64,000 bases of DNA, taken from NCBI GenBank assembly GCA_949825025.1, contig OX463788.1:23447069-23511068 (forward strand), written 5' to 3'. Below, one piece after another: positions 52,778-56,400 of this stretch. Position 1 is the first letter of the stretch, and every line of letters begins with the position of its first letter. Origin of the DNA: Siphlonurus alternatus. Its lineage: Eukaryota > Arthropoda > Insecta > Ephemeroptera > Siphlonuridae. A program made the position numbers and the translations under genes. The notes under the pieces were generated by a model, which worked only from the letters and a program-made list of their open reading frames with translations, did no database searches and was not told the origin of the DNA.

Positions 52778-53267
52778 CAATACTGAAGTAACACATTTCT
52801 TCCATAAAAACACCTCTCTGATCATGTTTTTCTAATCGAAATTACAACAAAAACTGACCAAACATAATATAACATATGTGTACAAATATATTAGTGTAGT
52901 TCAAAGTATAGTGAAAGAGTCTCTTTCAATTTTTGCGTTTTGTTAAGTGCACCAACCTTGAAGTGCTATAGTTTTATTTACCCACAGACTGAAATAAATT
53001 TCCTAGTCAGGATTTGCTTTTTTATTTTTACCTGATTATCAAATCGTCAAATTGATATGTCTCTATTCTGTTGTATAGGCTATATCCATATATCTTCCTG
53101 ACGGTGAGGCCAAGAAAAATGGGGAGAGTCGCAGCGTTGAGGAAGATCAAAGCCGTGCTGCCCCGAGAAAAAGAACACAACAGGAGAATAACAATAATGG
53201 AAAAGACACAAACAAACGTTCAAAGACAACCAACGTACTTAAAGATTTTTCATACAAAAAAAAATGA
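4287..53267 (+). CDS. WDHD1: WDHD1/AND-1 (Ctf4/Mcl1 family) replisome adaptor, 3' sixteen exons
   Basis: Split gene; coding segments are 4287-4438, 5483-5591, 6875-7123, 7284-7550, 17124-17271, 18588-18670, 23533-23720, 31527-31774, 32575-32795, 34207-34341, 34755-34934, 35588-35838, 42353-42420, 43349-43560, 50978-51190 and 53079-53267. They total 2913 nt (970 codons plus stop) with matching phases at every junction. The family links the CMG helicase to DNA polymerase alpha as a trimer in the nucleus. Visible layout of the partial protein: N-terminal WD40 blades (residues 1-259), an acidic/serine linker (260-320), the Mcl1/SepB middle beta-propeller (about 321-600), a helical bundle (601-720) and a polar disordered tail with an NPFK motif. 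Alignment to human WDHD1 from memory is close through the middle domain (HLTHR-MVWN, SWD-SKEW, GG-Q-EV, LMK). The start codon and first WD40 blade lie left of the window. No HMG box is seen. Introns run from 160 bp to 9.6 kb and are loaded with repeats. Confidence 0.93.
4728..4903 (+). mobile_element. SINE fragment (3' body, tRNA head missing)
   Basis: GTGACTTGGGATGGGTGTGA and GGAGTTGGTAG match the body of the full SINE at 27359-27712. The tail ends in a GTAT tetranucleotide run (about 4882-4901). The tRNA-like head is absent. Confidence 0.7.
4905..5257. mobile_element. Palindromic MITE, family with TIR AGGTATACAGGCCTC
   Basis: About 38-bp terminal inverted repeats (4908-4946 and 5219-5256) with the core CAGGCCTCAAANTACAAATT, and nearly self-complementary inside. 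A truncated relative lies at 34983-35166. The centre carries three TGACGTCA octamers (5045, 5087, 5107). Lies in the intron between the first two visible WDHD1 exons. Confidence 0.8.
5483..5591 (+). CDS. WDHD1: WDHD1 exon: WD40 blade
   Basis: Acceptor TTTTTTCAG, donor GTAAGT. Completes a Cys codon split with the previous exon and ends in phase 0. Contains the WD40 GH dipeptide (SGHKGAILGVALDPKGKYL), matching human RGHDAPVLSLSFDPK. Residues 51-87 of the visible protein. Confidence 0.92.
5797..5820 (+). repeat. 24-base G homopolymer
   Basis: Uninterrupted run of G preceded by AAACCCT. Length is probably polymorphic or approximate. Confidence 0.9.
5860..6120. repeat. Diverged single arm of the 14.8-15.4 kb palindromic repeat
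   Basis: Shares ordered blocks with 14860-15040: CAAAGTCAAAGTGAA, GAATATCTAA, AGGTGGTA, GTTCTACGACTC and GCTTTAAC. Divergence is high, so this is an old copy. Confidence 0.55.
6875..7123 (+). CDS. WDHD1: WDHD1 exon: WD40 blades
   Basis: Acceptor GTTGCAG, donor GTGAGT. Phase 0 at both ends, 83 codons. CDGSVHVW is a classical WD-repeat D strand and aligns with human CDGSVRVW. GRLLAIPTKGEV then aligns with GKLLAIPVEKSV. An alternative donor (GTGAGC at 7110) would delete five residues in frame. The downstream donor fits the human spacing better. Confidence 0.92.
7284..7550 (+). CDS. WDHD1: WDHD1 exon: last N-terminal WD40 blades
   Basis: Acceptor TTTGCAG, donor GTAAGC. 89 codons, phase 0 at both ends. 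FSPCGRLLAACSMDGVISVW matches human WSPCGQYLAAGSINGLIIVW. ALAWSP and the following CDNGGHLGVM match GLAWHP and DAEGNLGLL. The next exon is 9.6 kb away. An extra phase 0-0 linker exon in that intron (where human has a short acidic YNDLFD motif) cannot be excluded, but none was seen. Confidence 0.93.
7576..7694. repeat. Near-perfect 48-bp inverted repeat (hairpin) in WDHD1 intron
   Basis: 7576-7623 is complementary to 7647-7694 with a single mismatch; the loop is 23 bases. It starts 25 bases after a donor site, so in the transcript it could form a strong stem next to that 5' splice site. Confidence 0.9.
8140..8358. repeat. AT-rich simple repeat, (AAT)n
   Basis: ATA/AAT trinucleotide runs at about 8141-8155 and 8220-8275, with A runs. 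The adjoining TTTATTTAAACC...TACAGAGACAATG resembles a LINE 3' end on the minus strand, but no coding remnant is visible. Confidence 0.6.
8787..9109 (+). mobile_element. Full-length tRNA-derived SINE with 14-bp target-site duplication
   Basis: Flanked by the direct repeat ATTTTACATCTCTA (8773-8786 and 9110-9123). The head is tRNA-like: A-box region TGTAGTGGTTAGTAC and B-box GGTTCAAATCC. The body GGGTGTGACTGGCTTCTAG is shared with 4728, 27359 and 31839. The matching empty site is intact in the opposite arm of the palindrome at about 13201-13222, so the insertion came after the arms formed. Confidence 0.92.
10296..10376 (+). repeat. tRNA-Gly-like segment, left arm
   Basis: GTGGTCGAGTGG resembles an A box. 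CTCGC-CTTCCAT-GCAAG forms an anticodon arm with loop bases TCC and one mismatch. GTTCAAATC resembles a B box. There is no acceptor stem, so this is a tRNA-derived repeat rather than a gene. The inverse copy is at 10959-11029. Confidence 0.5.
10959..11029 (-). repeat. tRNA-Gly-like segment, right arm
   Basis: Mirror copy of the left-arm segment, with GGGTTCAAATC on the minus strand. This is closer to the B-box consensus than the left copy. No acceptor stem pairing was found. Confidence 0.5.
13660..14625 (-). pseudogene. 5'-truncated jockey/CR1-like LINE, C-terminal RT remnant
   Basis: Minus-strand reading begins at the catalytic box (VKYADDTTAIITAESEEEL), continues with LMLNVAKTEF and, after a stop, an open frame 14246-13704. 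That frame carries YPHLSYGIINWG and VLQKRSLGTILRL. The copy starts just before the YADD box, the usual 5' truncation of LINE insertions. It lies directly outside the palindrome ending at 13649. Confidence 0.85.
14768..15400. repeat. Palindromic repeat with ~300-bp arms
   Basis: Axis near 15076. CTCCTACATATGGAACC on the left mirrors GGTTCCATATGTAGGAG on the right, and AGGTTCTCCAGAAA mirrors TTTCTGGAGAACCT. A run of A lies near the axis. An old single-arm relative lies at 5860-6120. Confidence 0.85.
15820..16712. mobile_element. hAT-superfamily DNA transposon, internally deleted
   Basis: Terminal inverted repeats TAGGGGCCGGATNTCCAG (15820-15842 and 16690-16712, one mismatch). Exact 8-bp target-site duplication CTTATGTC at 15812-15819 and 16713-16720. 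Eight-base duplications are the hAT signature. At 893 bp it is far too short for a full transposase and retains only the C-terminal dimerisation piece. Confidence 0.93.
16291..16449 (+). pseudogene. hAT transposase C-terminal dimerisation domain remnant
   Basis: 52 codons then TAA: PLTSMDVERSFSVHKNFFTN, followed by MTNLEIQLVINCYFN. The DVERSFS core and the spacing to a following NLE helix are typical of the hAT-C dimerisation region. The rest of the transposase is missing, consistent with the short host element. Confidence 0.85.
17124..17271 (+). CDS. WDHD1: WDHD1 exon: acidic/serine linker
   Basis: Acceptor TTGTTGTAG, donor GTAAGT. 49 codons plus one base. Low-complexity polar sequence (S, T, D, E, P rich), as expected for the variable linker between the two beta-propellers. 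Support comes mainly from splice signals, an open frame and phase fit (the next exon supplies two bases), because the linker is not conserved in sequence. Confidence 0.8.
17770..17946. mobile_element. Small MITE, ~50-bp imperfect TIRs
   Basis: Left TTAGGTCTGTTTGTAAACC followed by TGCTCGAAG; the inverse of the right end reads CTAGGTCTATCCGTAAGCC followed by TTGCTCGGAG. GC-richer than its surroundings. Confidence 0.6.
17947..18587. other. Intron sequence with no recognised feature
   Basis: AT-rich intron between the linker exon and the exon at 18588. No ORF, repeat family or RNA recognised. Confidence 0.5.
18588..18670 (+). CDS. WDHD1: WDHD1 exon: start of Mcl1/SepB middle domain
   Basis: Acceptor CATATTTTAG, donor GTATGA. 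Short exon ending phase 0 in KHLTHRIM. With the next exon this gives HLTHRIMVWNQIGI, which aligns with human HLTHRFMVWNSIGI, the start of the Mcl1_mid beta-propeller. Confidence 0.92.
18741..19082. mobile_element. MITE, TIR AATGGACAAC family, copy 1
   Basis: Ends AATGGACAACCTGCTTTTTT and the inverse of ...ATTTTCATAGTCCATT. Sub-terminal GAAAGGACCTC / TAGGTCCTCTATCC match inversely and are shared with the copy at 33000-33405. Confidence 0.65.
19162..19341. repeat. Compact palindrome with ~80-bp arms
   Basis: GGGGAGCATTCACAAAGCAC at left mirrors GTGCTTTGTGAATGCCCCCC at right. Inner arms AACTTTAGCCCCAAGTTTTA mirror TAAAACTTGGGGCTAAAGTT and almost meet at TAACCATGTTTA. It could form a long hairpin if transcribed. 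Confidence 0.9.
19525..20196. mobile_element. hAT-type non-autonomous element built of a GGATGC minisatellite
   Basis: TIRs CAGGGATCGGATGCA and (inverse of right end) CAGGGACCGGATGCA. Exact 8-bp target-site duplication CTATATAG at 19517-19524 and 20197-20204. The interior is two minisatellite blocks (19531-19745 and 19891-20185) of ~40-41-bp units containing GCATCCGGATGCGCATCC, separated by about 145 bp of AT-rich sequence. The second block repeats the beginning of the first. ORFs rich in HPDA/ASGC on both strands are by-products of this repeat. Confidence 0.9.
20738..23165. repeat. 2.4-kb palindrome with ~1.0-kb arms
   Basis: Axis near 21950. GTACACCAAAAA at left tip mirrors GGTGTAC at right tip. 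Arms share CTTATATATGATGGACATGT, GCCACCCGGCGCGGCCGATG and ATTATGTGGCACAAATAA. Arms end near 21750 and 22155. The loop holds a copy of the 225-bp dispersed repeat. ORFs of 60-101 codons at mirror positions are not genes. Confidence 0.9.
21788..22012 (-). mobile_element. Dispersed ~225-bp SINE-like repeat, copy 2
   Basis: Inverse of the repeat at 1817-2043 (GGGAACCGTGGAAAACG, GAGACTGAGG, TGGAACCACATATAAAT). It occupies most of the loop of the palindrome around it. Confidence 0.6.
23376..23495. repeat. Short inverted repeat related to the 23.8-kb MITE
   Basis: GAAAGAGGGGTTGAATGGC at left and GCCATTCCCCTCCTTTTAA at right are inverse of each other around about 60 bp. The AGGGG tip resembles the MITE at 23782. 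Confidence 0.5.
23533..23720 (+). CDS. WDHD1: WDHD1 exon: middle beta-propeller
   Basis: Acceptor TTTTTCCAG, donor GTTAGT. Starts VWNQIGIVTEINDD and continues with a VQFHDSSTHYSF segment that aligns with human VEFHDTSIHHAT, then DVLLLTGDKPDS. Ends with two bases of a Ser codon. The flanking introns (4.9 and 7.8 kb) are mostly palindromic repeats. Confidence 0.93.
23782..24098. mobile_element. MITE, TIR TTAAAGGAGGGGANCAGCTT
   Basis: About 38-bp TIRs (23782-23819 and 24061-24098) with the core CAGCTTCAGCTTTTATATTT. Inner arms match those of the split MITE at 15672-16945. A run of A follows the left TIR. Begins 60 bases after a WDHD1 donor site. Confidence 0.8.
24099..25092. other. Intron sequence with no recognised feature
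   Basis: Unannotated AT-rich intron. A GC-richer patch near 24715-24780 (CGCATGTGCGCG, CAGCTACAGCAGCTACC) has no coding signal. Confidence 0.5.
25093..26662 (+). mobile_element. pogo/Tigger-like non-autonomous DNA element, copy A
   Basis: Inverse of the copy at 28677-29891 nearly throughout. Ends ACCTCAATTTTACGAACTTC and (right) AAGGTTTTACTG. The tip CAGTAAAACCTC-A followed by TTTACGAA resembles the terminal repeats of pogo/Tigger-type Tc1-mariner elements. No transposase remains. Carries a 347-bp TTAA-flanked insertion (25929-26275); without it the length equals copy B within a few bases. Confidence 0.8.
25929..26275. mobile_element. Palindromic MITE with TTAA target-site duplication, copy 1
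   Basis: Both ends are GGGTAAGGTAACGCCACC (inverse at right), flanked by TTAA at 25925-25928 and 26276-26279. The 347 bp are almost fully self-complementary around 26102. The empty site is preserved in copy B of the surrounding element (around 29062). TTAA duplications are typical of piggyBac-type insertion. A second 347-bp copy lies at 60158-60504. Confidence 0.93.
26797..26895. mobile_element. Decayed MITE, CCGGAATAATGAGCTATCTGCC family
   Basis: Contains GTCCGGAATAATGAGCTATC and a second AATAATGAGCTATCTGC. The same motif forms both TIRs of the element at 48080-48252. Confidence 0.65.
27359..27712 (+). mobile_element. tRNA-derived SINE, full-length copy
   Basis: tRNA-like head: TGTAGTGTAATGGTTAGTAC (A box) and GGTTCGATTCC (B box). 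Body GGGATGGGTGTGACTGGTTA and GGAGTTGGTAGGAGGAAGGC. 3' part TGGCCACACCCGAAAGGGTA, which matches the end of the 4.7-kb fragment. The 126-codon minus-strand ORF across it is spurious. Confidence 0.88.
28148..28343. mobile_element. Small MITE with GAGCACACATCAT termini
   Basis: Left GCGAGCACACATCATAAGCG mirrors right GATGATGTGTGCTTTCC. GCCATTTCAGCC mirrors GGGCTGAAACTTC. Contains three short direct repeats of GTGGGCTGAAGTACTT near 28273-28310. Confidence 0.65.
28677..29891 (-). mobile_element. pogo/Tigger-like non-autonomous DNA element, copy B
   Basis: Starts CAGTAAAACCTCAACTTTAC and ends with its inverse, GTAAAATTGAGGTTTTACTG. Flanked by TA on both sides (28675-28676 and 29892-29893), the duplication expected of Tc1-mariner/pogo elements. 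1215 bp, no transposase. In inverse orientation to copy A. Confidence 0.88.
29938..30403. repeat. Palindrome with CTCACCGGCC arms
   Basis: CTCACATTTGTCAGTCTTG and AATGGCCGGTGAGGT at left mirror ACCTCACCGGCCATT and CAAGACTGACAAATGTGAG at right. A third, direct copy of the left arm begins at 30831. Confidence 0.8.
30715..31215. repeat. Mosaic of direct repeats derived from the preceding palindrome
   Basis: 30715-30822 and 30917-31024 are near-identical direct copies (ATAGATAAAAAATTTCC, AACAACAAATCTGCTTC). Between them lies another copy of the CTCACATTTGTCAGTCTTG arm. Suggests template switching or repeated partial duplication. Confidence 0.7.
31527..31774 (+). CDS. WDHD1: WDHD1 exon: middle beta-propeller
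   Basis: Acceptor TTTACAG, donor GTAAGA. SWDTSKEWRTEL, then LRLLTLGGLQREVISVPG, then DKLLVVYHSA align with human SWDSSKEWIIDL / LRLFTIGGVQKEVFSLAG / EQLFIVYHRG. This is the best conserved stretch of the gene here. Residues 399-481 of the visible protein. Confidence 0.95.
31839..31963 (+). mobile_element. tRNA-derived SINE, 3'-truncated copy
   Basis: Head with GGTCTAGTAGTTAGTGCC and GTTCAAATCCCGA, then GTGACTTGGGATAGGAGTG. Stops after about 125 bp. Lies 65 bases downstream of a WDHD1 donor site. Confidence 0.8.
32575..32795 (+). CDS. WDHD1: WDHD1 exon: middle beta-propeller
   Basis: Acceptor TTTTCAG, donor GTGAGA. One base carried in from the previous exon gives Gly; ends phase 0. LPLTR-type sequence (FPLTRGSQLAWAGFSDEG) aligns with human LPLTRKSYLAWIGFSAEG, followed by DSSGILRMFG for DSEGIVRML. 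Confidence 0.94.
33000..33405. mobile_element. MITE, TIR AATGGACAAC family, copy 2
   Basis: Left CAATGGACAACATTTTTCAT and GGATAGAGGACC mirror right AGGTCCTATATCC and AAGGTTGTCCTTTG. Contains a TGACGTCA octamer (33148), near-inverse GTCATGCAA segments, and an expanded TA run (about 33283-33320). Confidence 0.75.
33406..34206. other. Intron sequence with no recognised feature
   Basis: AT-rich intron with short TTA runs. No ORF or repeat family recognised. Confidence 0.5.
34207..34341 (+). CDS. WDHD1: WDHD1 exon: end of middle beta-propeller
   Basis: Acceptor GTGTTACAG, donor GTAAGT. 45 codons, phase 0-0. VFLIGVSESTNKIRGILCKG aligns with human WVVGIHENPQQLRCIPCKG, and CPTVVEFEMK with RPAVAILSFK. 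Confidence 0.93.
34755..34934 (+). CDS. WDHD1: WDHD1 exon: start of helical bundle
   Basis: Acceptor TTTGGCAG, donor GTGAGT. 60 codons, phase 0-0. MPLCEEGTTKSQLEASLLLL matches the human LPYCQIATEKGQMEE segment in position. It ends in TTLMKIFA, matching human ELLMKMLA. In Ctf4-family proteins this helical bundle is the surface that docks polymerase alpha and GINS peptides. Confidence 0.92.
34983..35240. mobile_element. Truncated copy of the CAGGCCTC MITE ending in an expanded TA run
   Basis: Collinear with 4914-5086 (GCAGGCCTCAAAATACAAAT, CTGCAAAGAAGGTCC, CACAACTCACAGC, ATTGAGTTGTGA). The right half is replaced by a TA dinucleotide run of about 70 bp (35167-35240). Confidence 0.8.
35527..35594 (+). 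repeat. 34-bp perfect tandem duplication containing the exon's splice acceptor
   Basis: 35527-35560 and 35561-35594 are identical and each contains GTATTTGCAGGTGACAT. The duplication includes the last 27 bases of the intron and the first seven bases of the exon. Only the second acceptor (AG at 35586-35587) gives an open frame; the first leads to TAG at the third codon. Confidence 0.95.
35588..35838 (+). CDS. WDHD1: WDHD1 exon: helical bundle and acidic tail
   Basis: Uses the second of two identical acceptors (TATTTGCAG) made by a 34-bp tandem duplication. The first acceptor would read GTG ACA TAG and stop at once. Donor GTAAAT. Contains MHVRSMEIYQWM and NAARNYAAKYNKASLLERM, aligned with human FRCVELADLM and NLAIKYASRSRKLILAQKL. 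A highly charged DEAEKE stretch follows. Ends with two bases carried over. Confidence 0.92.
36472..38749. repeat. Palindrome P1 (arms ~1.08 kb)
   Basis: Tips AGATAAGAGTGTTAACCGA and its inverse; axis near 37610. Arms carry a GC-rich block, long in P1 (CGAGCGAGCACTGCGAGCAG, then GGGGAGGTCGGGGGAGGTAG). Both arms share this long form and other P1-only variants (for example ILTYLIK in the mirrored ORF). Confidence 0.93.
38750..39279. repeat. Spacer M with 53-bp inverted ends
   Basis: Ends 38750-38802 and 39227-39279 are inverse. Interior (38803-39226) is AT-rich with AAT runs and no recognisable gene. Confidence 0.85.
39280..41464. repeat. Palindrome P2 (arms ~1.05 kb)
   Basis: Same tips as P1; axis near 40372. 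Both P2 arms share P2-only variants: a shorter GC-rich block (GGCGGCAGCGAGCAGCCGG), ACGTGATAGAAGG instead of AGGTGATAAAAGG, and ILAYLIK instead of ILTYLIK in the mirrored ORF. Confidence 0.93.
41510..42352. other. Intron sequence with no recognised feature
   Basis: AT-rich; no repeat family or ORF of note. Confidence 0.5.
42353..42420 (+). CDS. WDHD1: WDHD1 small exon in disordered tail
   Basis: Acceptor TTCTTGCAG, donor GTAATT. About 22 residues of low-conservation polar sequence. Supported by splice signals and exact phase fit on both sides (takes one base, leaves one). It follows a 6.5-kb intron holding the giant nested palindrome. Confidence 0.75.
42421..43348. other. Intron sequence with no recognised feature
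   Basis: AT-rich with an AATAAATGAATGAATAAATG tract near 42806-42840 and a short G run near 43240. Nothing else recognised. Confidence 0.5.
43349..43560 (+). CDS. WDHD1: WDHD1 exon: disordered tail with NPFK motif
   Basis: Acceptor TTTTCATAG, donor GTAATT. Contains VQANPFKRTTED, aligned with human GRVNPFKVSAS, a conserved short motif in the tail. Also IPVPKN, comparable in place to human PLIPKPKPK. Phase 2 in, phase 0 out. A 30-base A run lies just inside the following intron. Confidence 0.85.
43762..44340. mobile_element. DNA element with TIR TTAAAGNAGAGTNAG
   Basis: Left TTTTAAAGAGGAGTCAGTGAG mirrors right CGCTCACTCTACTTTAAATT. A TGACGTCA lies near the left end (43805). The same kind of tip (CGCTCACTTTACTTTAAT) appears alone at about 61148-61165. 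No transposase seen. Confidence 0.6.
44596..44711 (-). ncRNA. Structured segment with a hammerhead-like core (degenerate)
   Basis: On the minus strand CTGATGAG (44641-44648) is followed by ACC-loop-GGT and CAAAAC (44623-44628), i.e. the hammerhead layout CUGAUGA - stem II - GAAA with GAAA mutated. ACACC/GGTGT and CTCTCT/AGAGAG also pair around it. A perfect 10-bp stem follows (44675-44684 with 44701-44710). Penelope-like and related retroelements carry hammerhead motifs; this could be such a relic. As drawn it lacks the conserved G and is unlikely to be active. Confidence 0.3.
44956..45765. repeat. 405-bp tandem duplication
   Basis: 44956-45360 and 45361-45765 are equal in length and nearly identical. 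Each has GATCGCGATTTACGAGAG, a TGACGTCA (45109, 45514) and GACCATGCATGCATTGCAG. The GATCGCGATTTACG region resembles the interior of the pogo-like elements at 25-30 kb. Confidence 0.93.
45955..46505. repeat. Palindrome with ~150-bp arms
   Basis: TAATTTATGGTTCCTAAA and TTCAGGGAAATGTTTAAA at left mirror TTTAAACATTTCCCTGAA and GGAACCATAAATTA at right. The interior is AT-rich. Confidence 0.8.
46523..48055 (-). pseudogene. 5'-truncated jockey/CR1-like LINE with catalytic RT motifs
   Basis: Minus-strand frames 47960-47484 and 47334-46777. The first has SLGLFFDMHKAFDALNHEII upstream, GVPQGAGLSPDLYGI, and the catalytic box VKYADDKSVII, then LMINPNKTKYMQFH. The second has YPHLSANIIFWG and FVLQKRSVRTIKNL. 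The 3' end on this strand is an (ATTCT)n tail at 46543-46523. The frame is broken between 47484 and 47334, and the endonuclease half is missing. Inserted inside the composite element. Confidence 0.88.
48080..48252. mobile_element. Small MITE with GTCCGGAATAATGAGCTATC termini
   Basis: Left 48090-48150 mirrors right 48180-48243, including ATTCAAATGCAATAATGAGC. The interior is about 30 bases. A decayed relative lies at 26797-26895. Confidence 0.85.
49315..50672. repeat. Palindrome with ~200-bp outer arms and an inner element
   Basis: 49320-49500 mirrors 50468-50660 (GAGTTGGGCTGGCCAACATC / GATGTTGGCCAGCCCAACTC; GACGTCCAGCTGCAGTGTG / CACACTGCAGCTGGACGTC). Inside, 49655-49710 mirrors about 50400-50450 (GTAGGAGGCCACAACCC / GCTGTGGCCTCCTAATC). 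TGACGTCA octamers sit at mirror positions 49947 and 50107. Arm ORFs are artefacts. Confidence 0.85.
50978..51190 (+). CDS. WDHD1: WDHD1 exon: serine-rich tail
   Basis: Acceptor TTGCTTACAG, donor GTGAGT. 71 codons, phase 0-0. Ser/Glu/Asn-rich disordered sequence. In vertebrates an HMG box lies near this part of the protein; no HMG-like aromatic/basic pattern is present here. Confidence 0.82.
51515..52430 (-). pseudogene. Degenerate LINE reverse transcriptase, RTE/CR1-like
   Basis: Read on the minus strand from 52421: LVNMLKNGKSAGVNGVSEML, then CKNHKGKSLLNIPEKMYARW, then VKRGVRQGCVMSPWLFNLF and LLYADDALVLAESEIDLQRR. These are RT motifs in correct order over about 900 bp, broken by several frameshifts. 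Distinct family from the GVPQG-type LINEs elsewhere in the window. Confidence 0.85.
52431..52536 (-). pseudogene. Small LINE fragment (RT catalytic box)
   Basis: Minus-strand translation gives SPDLYGITTDDLKNKILHG and LIQYADDTSVIIM, closest to the LINE at 46.5-48.1 kb. Only about 35 codons survive, abutting the other LINE remnant. Confidence 0.75.
52537..53078. other. Intron sequence with a T run of about 37 bases
   Basis: 52561-52610 resembles the left end of the hAT element (CATGCTTACATTGAATCTG, AAGTTTCATTGCCAAAAA; compare 15860-15920), so a hAT scrap is likely. A long T run lies at about 52741-52777. No HMG-box exon seen. Confidence 0.5.
53079..53267 (+). CDS. WDHD1: WDHD1 terminal exon with stop codon
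   Basis: Acceptor TGTTGTATAG; 62 codons then TGA at 53265-53267. Basic C-terminus (APRKRTQQENNNN, then KRSKTTNVLKDF), reminiscent of the Lys/Arg-rich end of human WDHD1 (KKRKRV, then KKQKPLDF). The phase 0 junction with the previous exon supports it. It is not strongly conserved, so the terminal exon is probable rather than certain. Confidence 0.78.
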   Translation, partial: AISIYLPDGEAKKNGESRSVEEDQSRAAPRKRTQQENNNNGKDTNKRSKTTNVLKDFSYKKK

Positions 53268-53311
53268 TTCATTGTGCATTGTTATTCTTCTGGATTTCAC
53301 TAGTCCTTGTA

Positions 53312-53317
53312 AATAAA
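53312..53317 (+). terminator. Candidate WDHD1 polyadenylation signal AATAAA
   Basis: Canonical AATAAA 45 bases after the stop codon, on the coding strand. Other AATAAA hexamers are common in this AT-rich sequence, so the position is the main support. Confidence 0.5.
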
Positions 53318-53447
53318 ATATGAACACAATGTTATGAACTACAAGATAATAATAATTTAATTTTATTAATTGTTTGATAAAATATTCAGTAGGTAGATTT
53401 TATAATTAAAGATGTGTTTTGTATTTATATAAATTGCTTTGAAAATC

Positions 53448-56400
53448 CAGATGAAAAAAAAAAAAAAAAAAAAAAAGTGTTCTGTTGTTCTGTATACATA
53501 TGTATTTATCAGAAGTTTAGACTTTCGTGGCATAGAGTTACTTCTAAAAGAGTTTAATCCACTAGTAGCCAGGAAAACTTTACATGCCTACCCAAGGCAA
53601 TGTGCATTTTTATCTCTAAAGGCATGAGTTTGATAAGTTGTCTATAAATTTTATGAGCTGCCTACTTCCCTGACTGCTACTGCATGGTTGAATTAGTACA
53701 TCCAATTTTGTTTTTGTTCAAAGTTTTCTTTTGTTCTGATATAATTTATAAGTTATTCAAGTACTATCTTTAAGATGACTAATATGTCACACAGTGTGCA
53801 TCTTAAGACTTTGTAATTAATTTGTGTTCTTAAGAGGGTTTTGTAATCAGTACTATTAATTAAAGGTGTATCAGTCCGGGTGTATAGTATTCTGGAAAAC
53901 ATTTTTTTTTTTTTTTTTTTTTTCTCTCTTTAAAATAATCCAGGAGTACTCCTGGAATTTGCTCAAAAGTGTATTAAAAAGAAACACAGAATTTGAACCC
54001 AACAAAATAGAAACTCGTAGAATTTATTTATTTTTTCACTGCAATACACCCTGGCTGAACTGATTGCATAAAGATAATTAAATTGACAAAGCTTAAATAT
54101 AATTAAATTGACAAATAGCAAAGCTCAATCTGTTATATAAATTGCTTTGAAAGTCCAGATGAAAAAAAAAGTGTTCTGTATATATGTATTTATCAGAAGT
54201 TTAGACTTTTGTGGCATAGAGTTACTTCTAAAATAGTTTAATCCACTAGTAGCCAGGAAAACTTTACATGCCTACCCAAGGCAATGTGCATTTTTATCTC
54301 TAAAAGTATAAGTTTGATAAGTTGTCTATAAATTTTATGAGCTGCCTACTTCCCTGACTGCTACTGCATGGTTGAATTAGTACATCCAATTTTGTTTTTG
54401 TTCAAAGTTTTCTTTTGTTCTGATATAATTTATAAGTTATTCAAGTACTATCTTTAAGATGACTAATATGTCACACAGTGTGCATCTTAAGACTTTGTAA
54501 TTAATTTGTGTTCTTAAGAGGATTTTGTAATCAGTACTATTAATTAAAGGTGTATCAGTCCGGGTGTATAGTATTCTGGAAAACATTTTTTTTTTTTTTT
54601 TTTTCTCTCTCTCAAAAATAATCCAGGAGTACTCCTGGAATTTGCTCAAAAGTGTATTAAAAAGAAACACAGAATTTGAACCCAACATAATAGAAACTCG
54701 TAGAATTTATTTATTTATTATTTTTTATTTTTTTCTACTGCAATACACCCTGGCTGAACTCATTGCTTAAAGATAATTAAATTGACAAATAGCAAAGCTC
54801 AATCTGTTATATAAATTGCTTTGAAAGTCCAGATGAACAAAAAAAAAAAAAAAAAAAAAGTGTTCTGTTTATATGTATTTATCAGAAGTTTAGACTTTCG
54901 TGGCATAGAGTTACTTCTAAAAGAGTTTAATCCACTAGTAGCCAGGAAAACTTTACATGCCTACCCAAGGCAATGTGCATTTTTATCTCTAAAGGCATGA
55001 GTTTGATAAGTTGTCTATAAATTTTATGAGCTGCCTACTTCCCTGACTGCTACTGCATGGTTGAATTAGTACATCCAATTTTGTTTTTGTTCAAAGTTTT
55101 CTTTTGTTCTGATATAATTTATAAGTTATTCAAGTACTATCTTTAAGATGACTAATATGTCACACAGTGTGCATCTTAAGACTTTGTAATTAATTTGTGT
55201 TCTTAAGAGGGTTTTGTAATCAGTACTATTAATTAAAGGTGTATCAGTCCGGGTGTATAGTATTCTGGAAAACATTTTTTTTTTTTTTTTTTTTTCTCTC
55301 TTTAAAATAATCCAGGAGTACTCCTGGAATTTGCTCAAAAGTGTATTAAAAAGAAACACAGAATTTGAACCCAACAAAATAGAAACTCGTAGAATTTATT
55401 TATTTTTTCACTGCAATACACCCTGGCTGAACTGATTGCATAAAGATAATTAAATTGACAAAGCTTAAATATAATTAAATTGACAAATAGCAAAGCTCAA
55501 TCTGTTATATAAATTGCTTTGAAAGTCCAGATGAAAAAAAAAGTGTTCTGTATATATGTATTTATCAGAAGTTTAGACTTTTGTGGCATAGAGTTACTTC
55601 TAAAATAGTTTAATCCACTAGTAGCCAGGAAAACTTTACATGCCTACCCAAGGCAATGTGCATTTTTATCTCTAAAAGTATAAGTTTGATAAGTTGTCTA
55701 TAAATTTTATGAGCTGCCTACTTCCCTGACTGCTACTGCATGGTTGAATTAGTACATCCAATTTTGTTTTTGTTCAAAGTTTTCTTTTGTTCTGATATAA
55801 TTTATAAGTTATTCAAGTACTATCTTTAAGATGACTAATATGTCACACAGTGTGCATCTTAAGACTTTGTAATTAATTTGTGTTCTTAAGAGGATTTTGT
55901 AATCAGTACTATTAATTAAAGGTGTATCAGTCCGGGTGTATAGTATTCTGGAAAACATTTTTTTTTTTTTTTTTTCTCTCTCTCAAAAATAATCCAGGAG
56001 TACTCCTGGAATTTGCTCAAAAGTGTATTAAAAAGAAACACAGAATTTGAACCCAACATAATAGAAACTCGTAGAATTTATTTATTTATTATTTTTTATT
56101 TTTTTCTACTGCAATACACCCTGGCTGAACTCATTGCTTAAAGATAATTAAATTGACAAATAGCAAAGCTCAATCTGTTATATAAATTGCTTTGAAAGTC
56201 CAGATGAACAAAAAAAAAAAAAAAAAAAGTGTTCTGTTTATATGTATTTATCAGAAGTTTAGACTTTTGTGGCATAGAGTTACTTCTAAAAGAGTTTAAT
56301 CCACTAGTAGCCAGGAAAACTTTACATGCCTACCCAAGGCAATGTGCATTTTTATCTCTAAAGGCATGAGTTTGATAAGTTGTCTATAAATTTTATGAGC

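Noticed and set aside
51191..53078. Hidden HMG-box exon in the last intron
   Set aside because: LINE remnants, a hAT scrap and T runs account for most of it. No aromatic/basic HMG pattern with splice sites was found.
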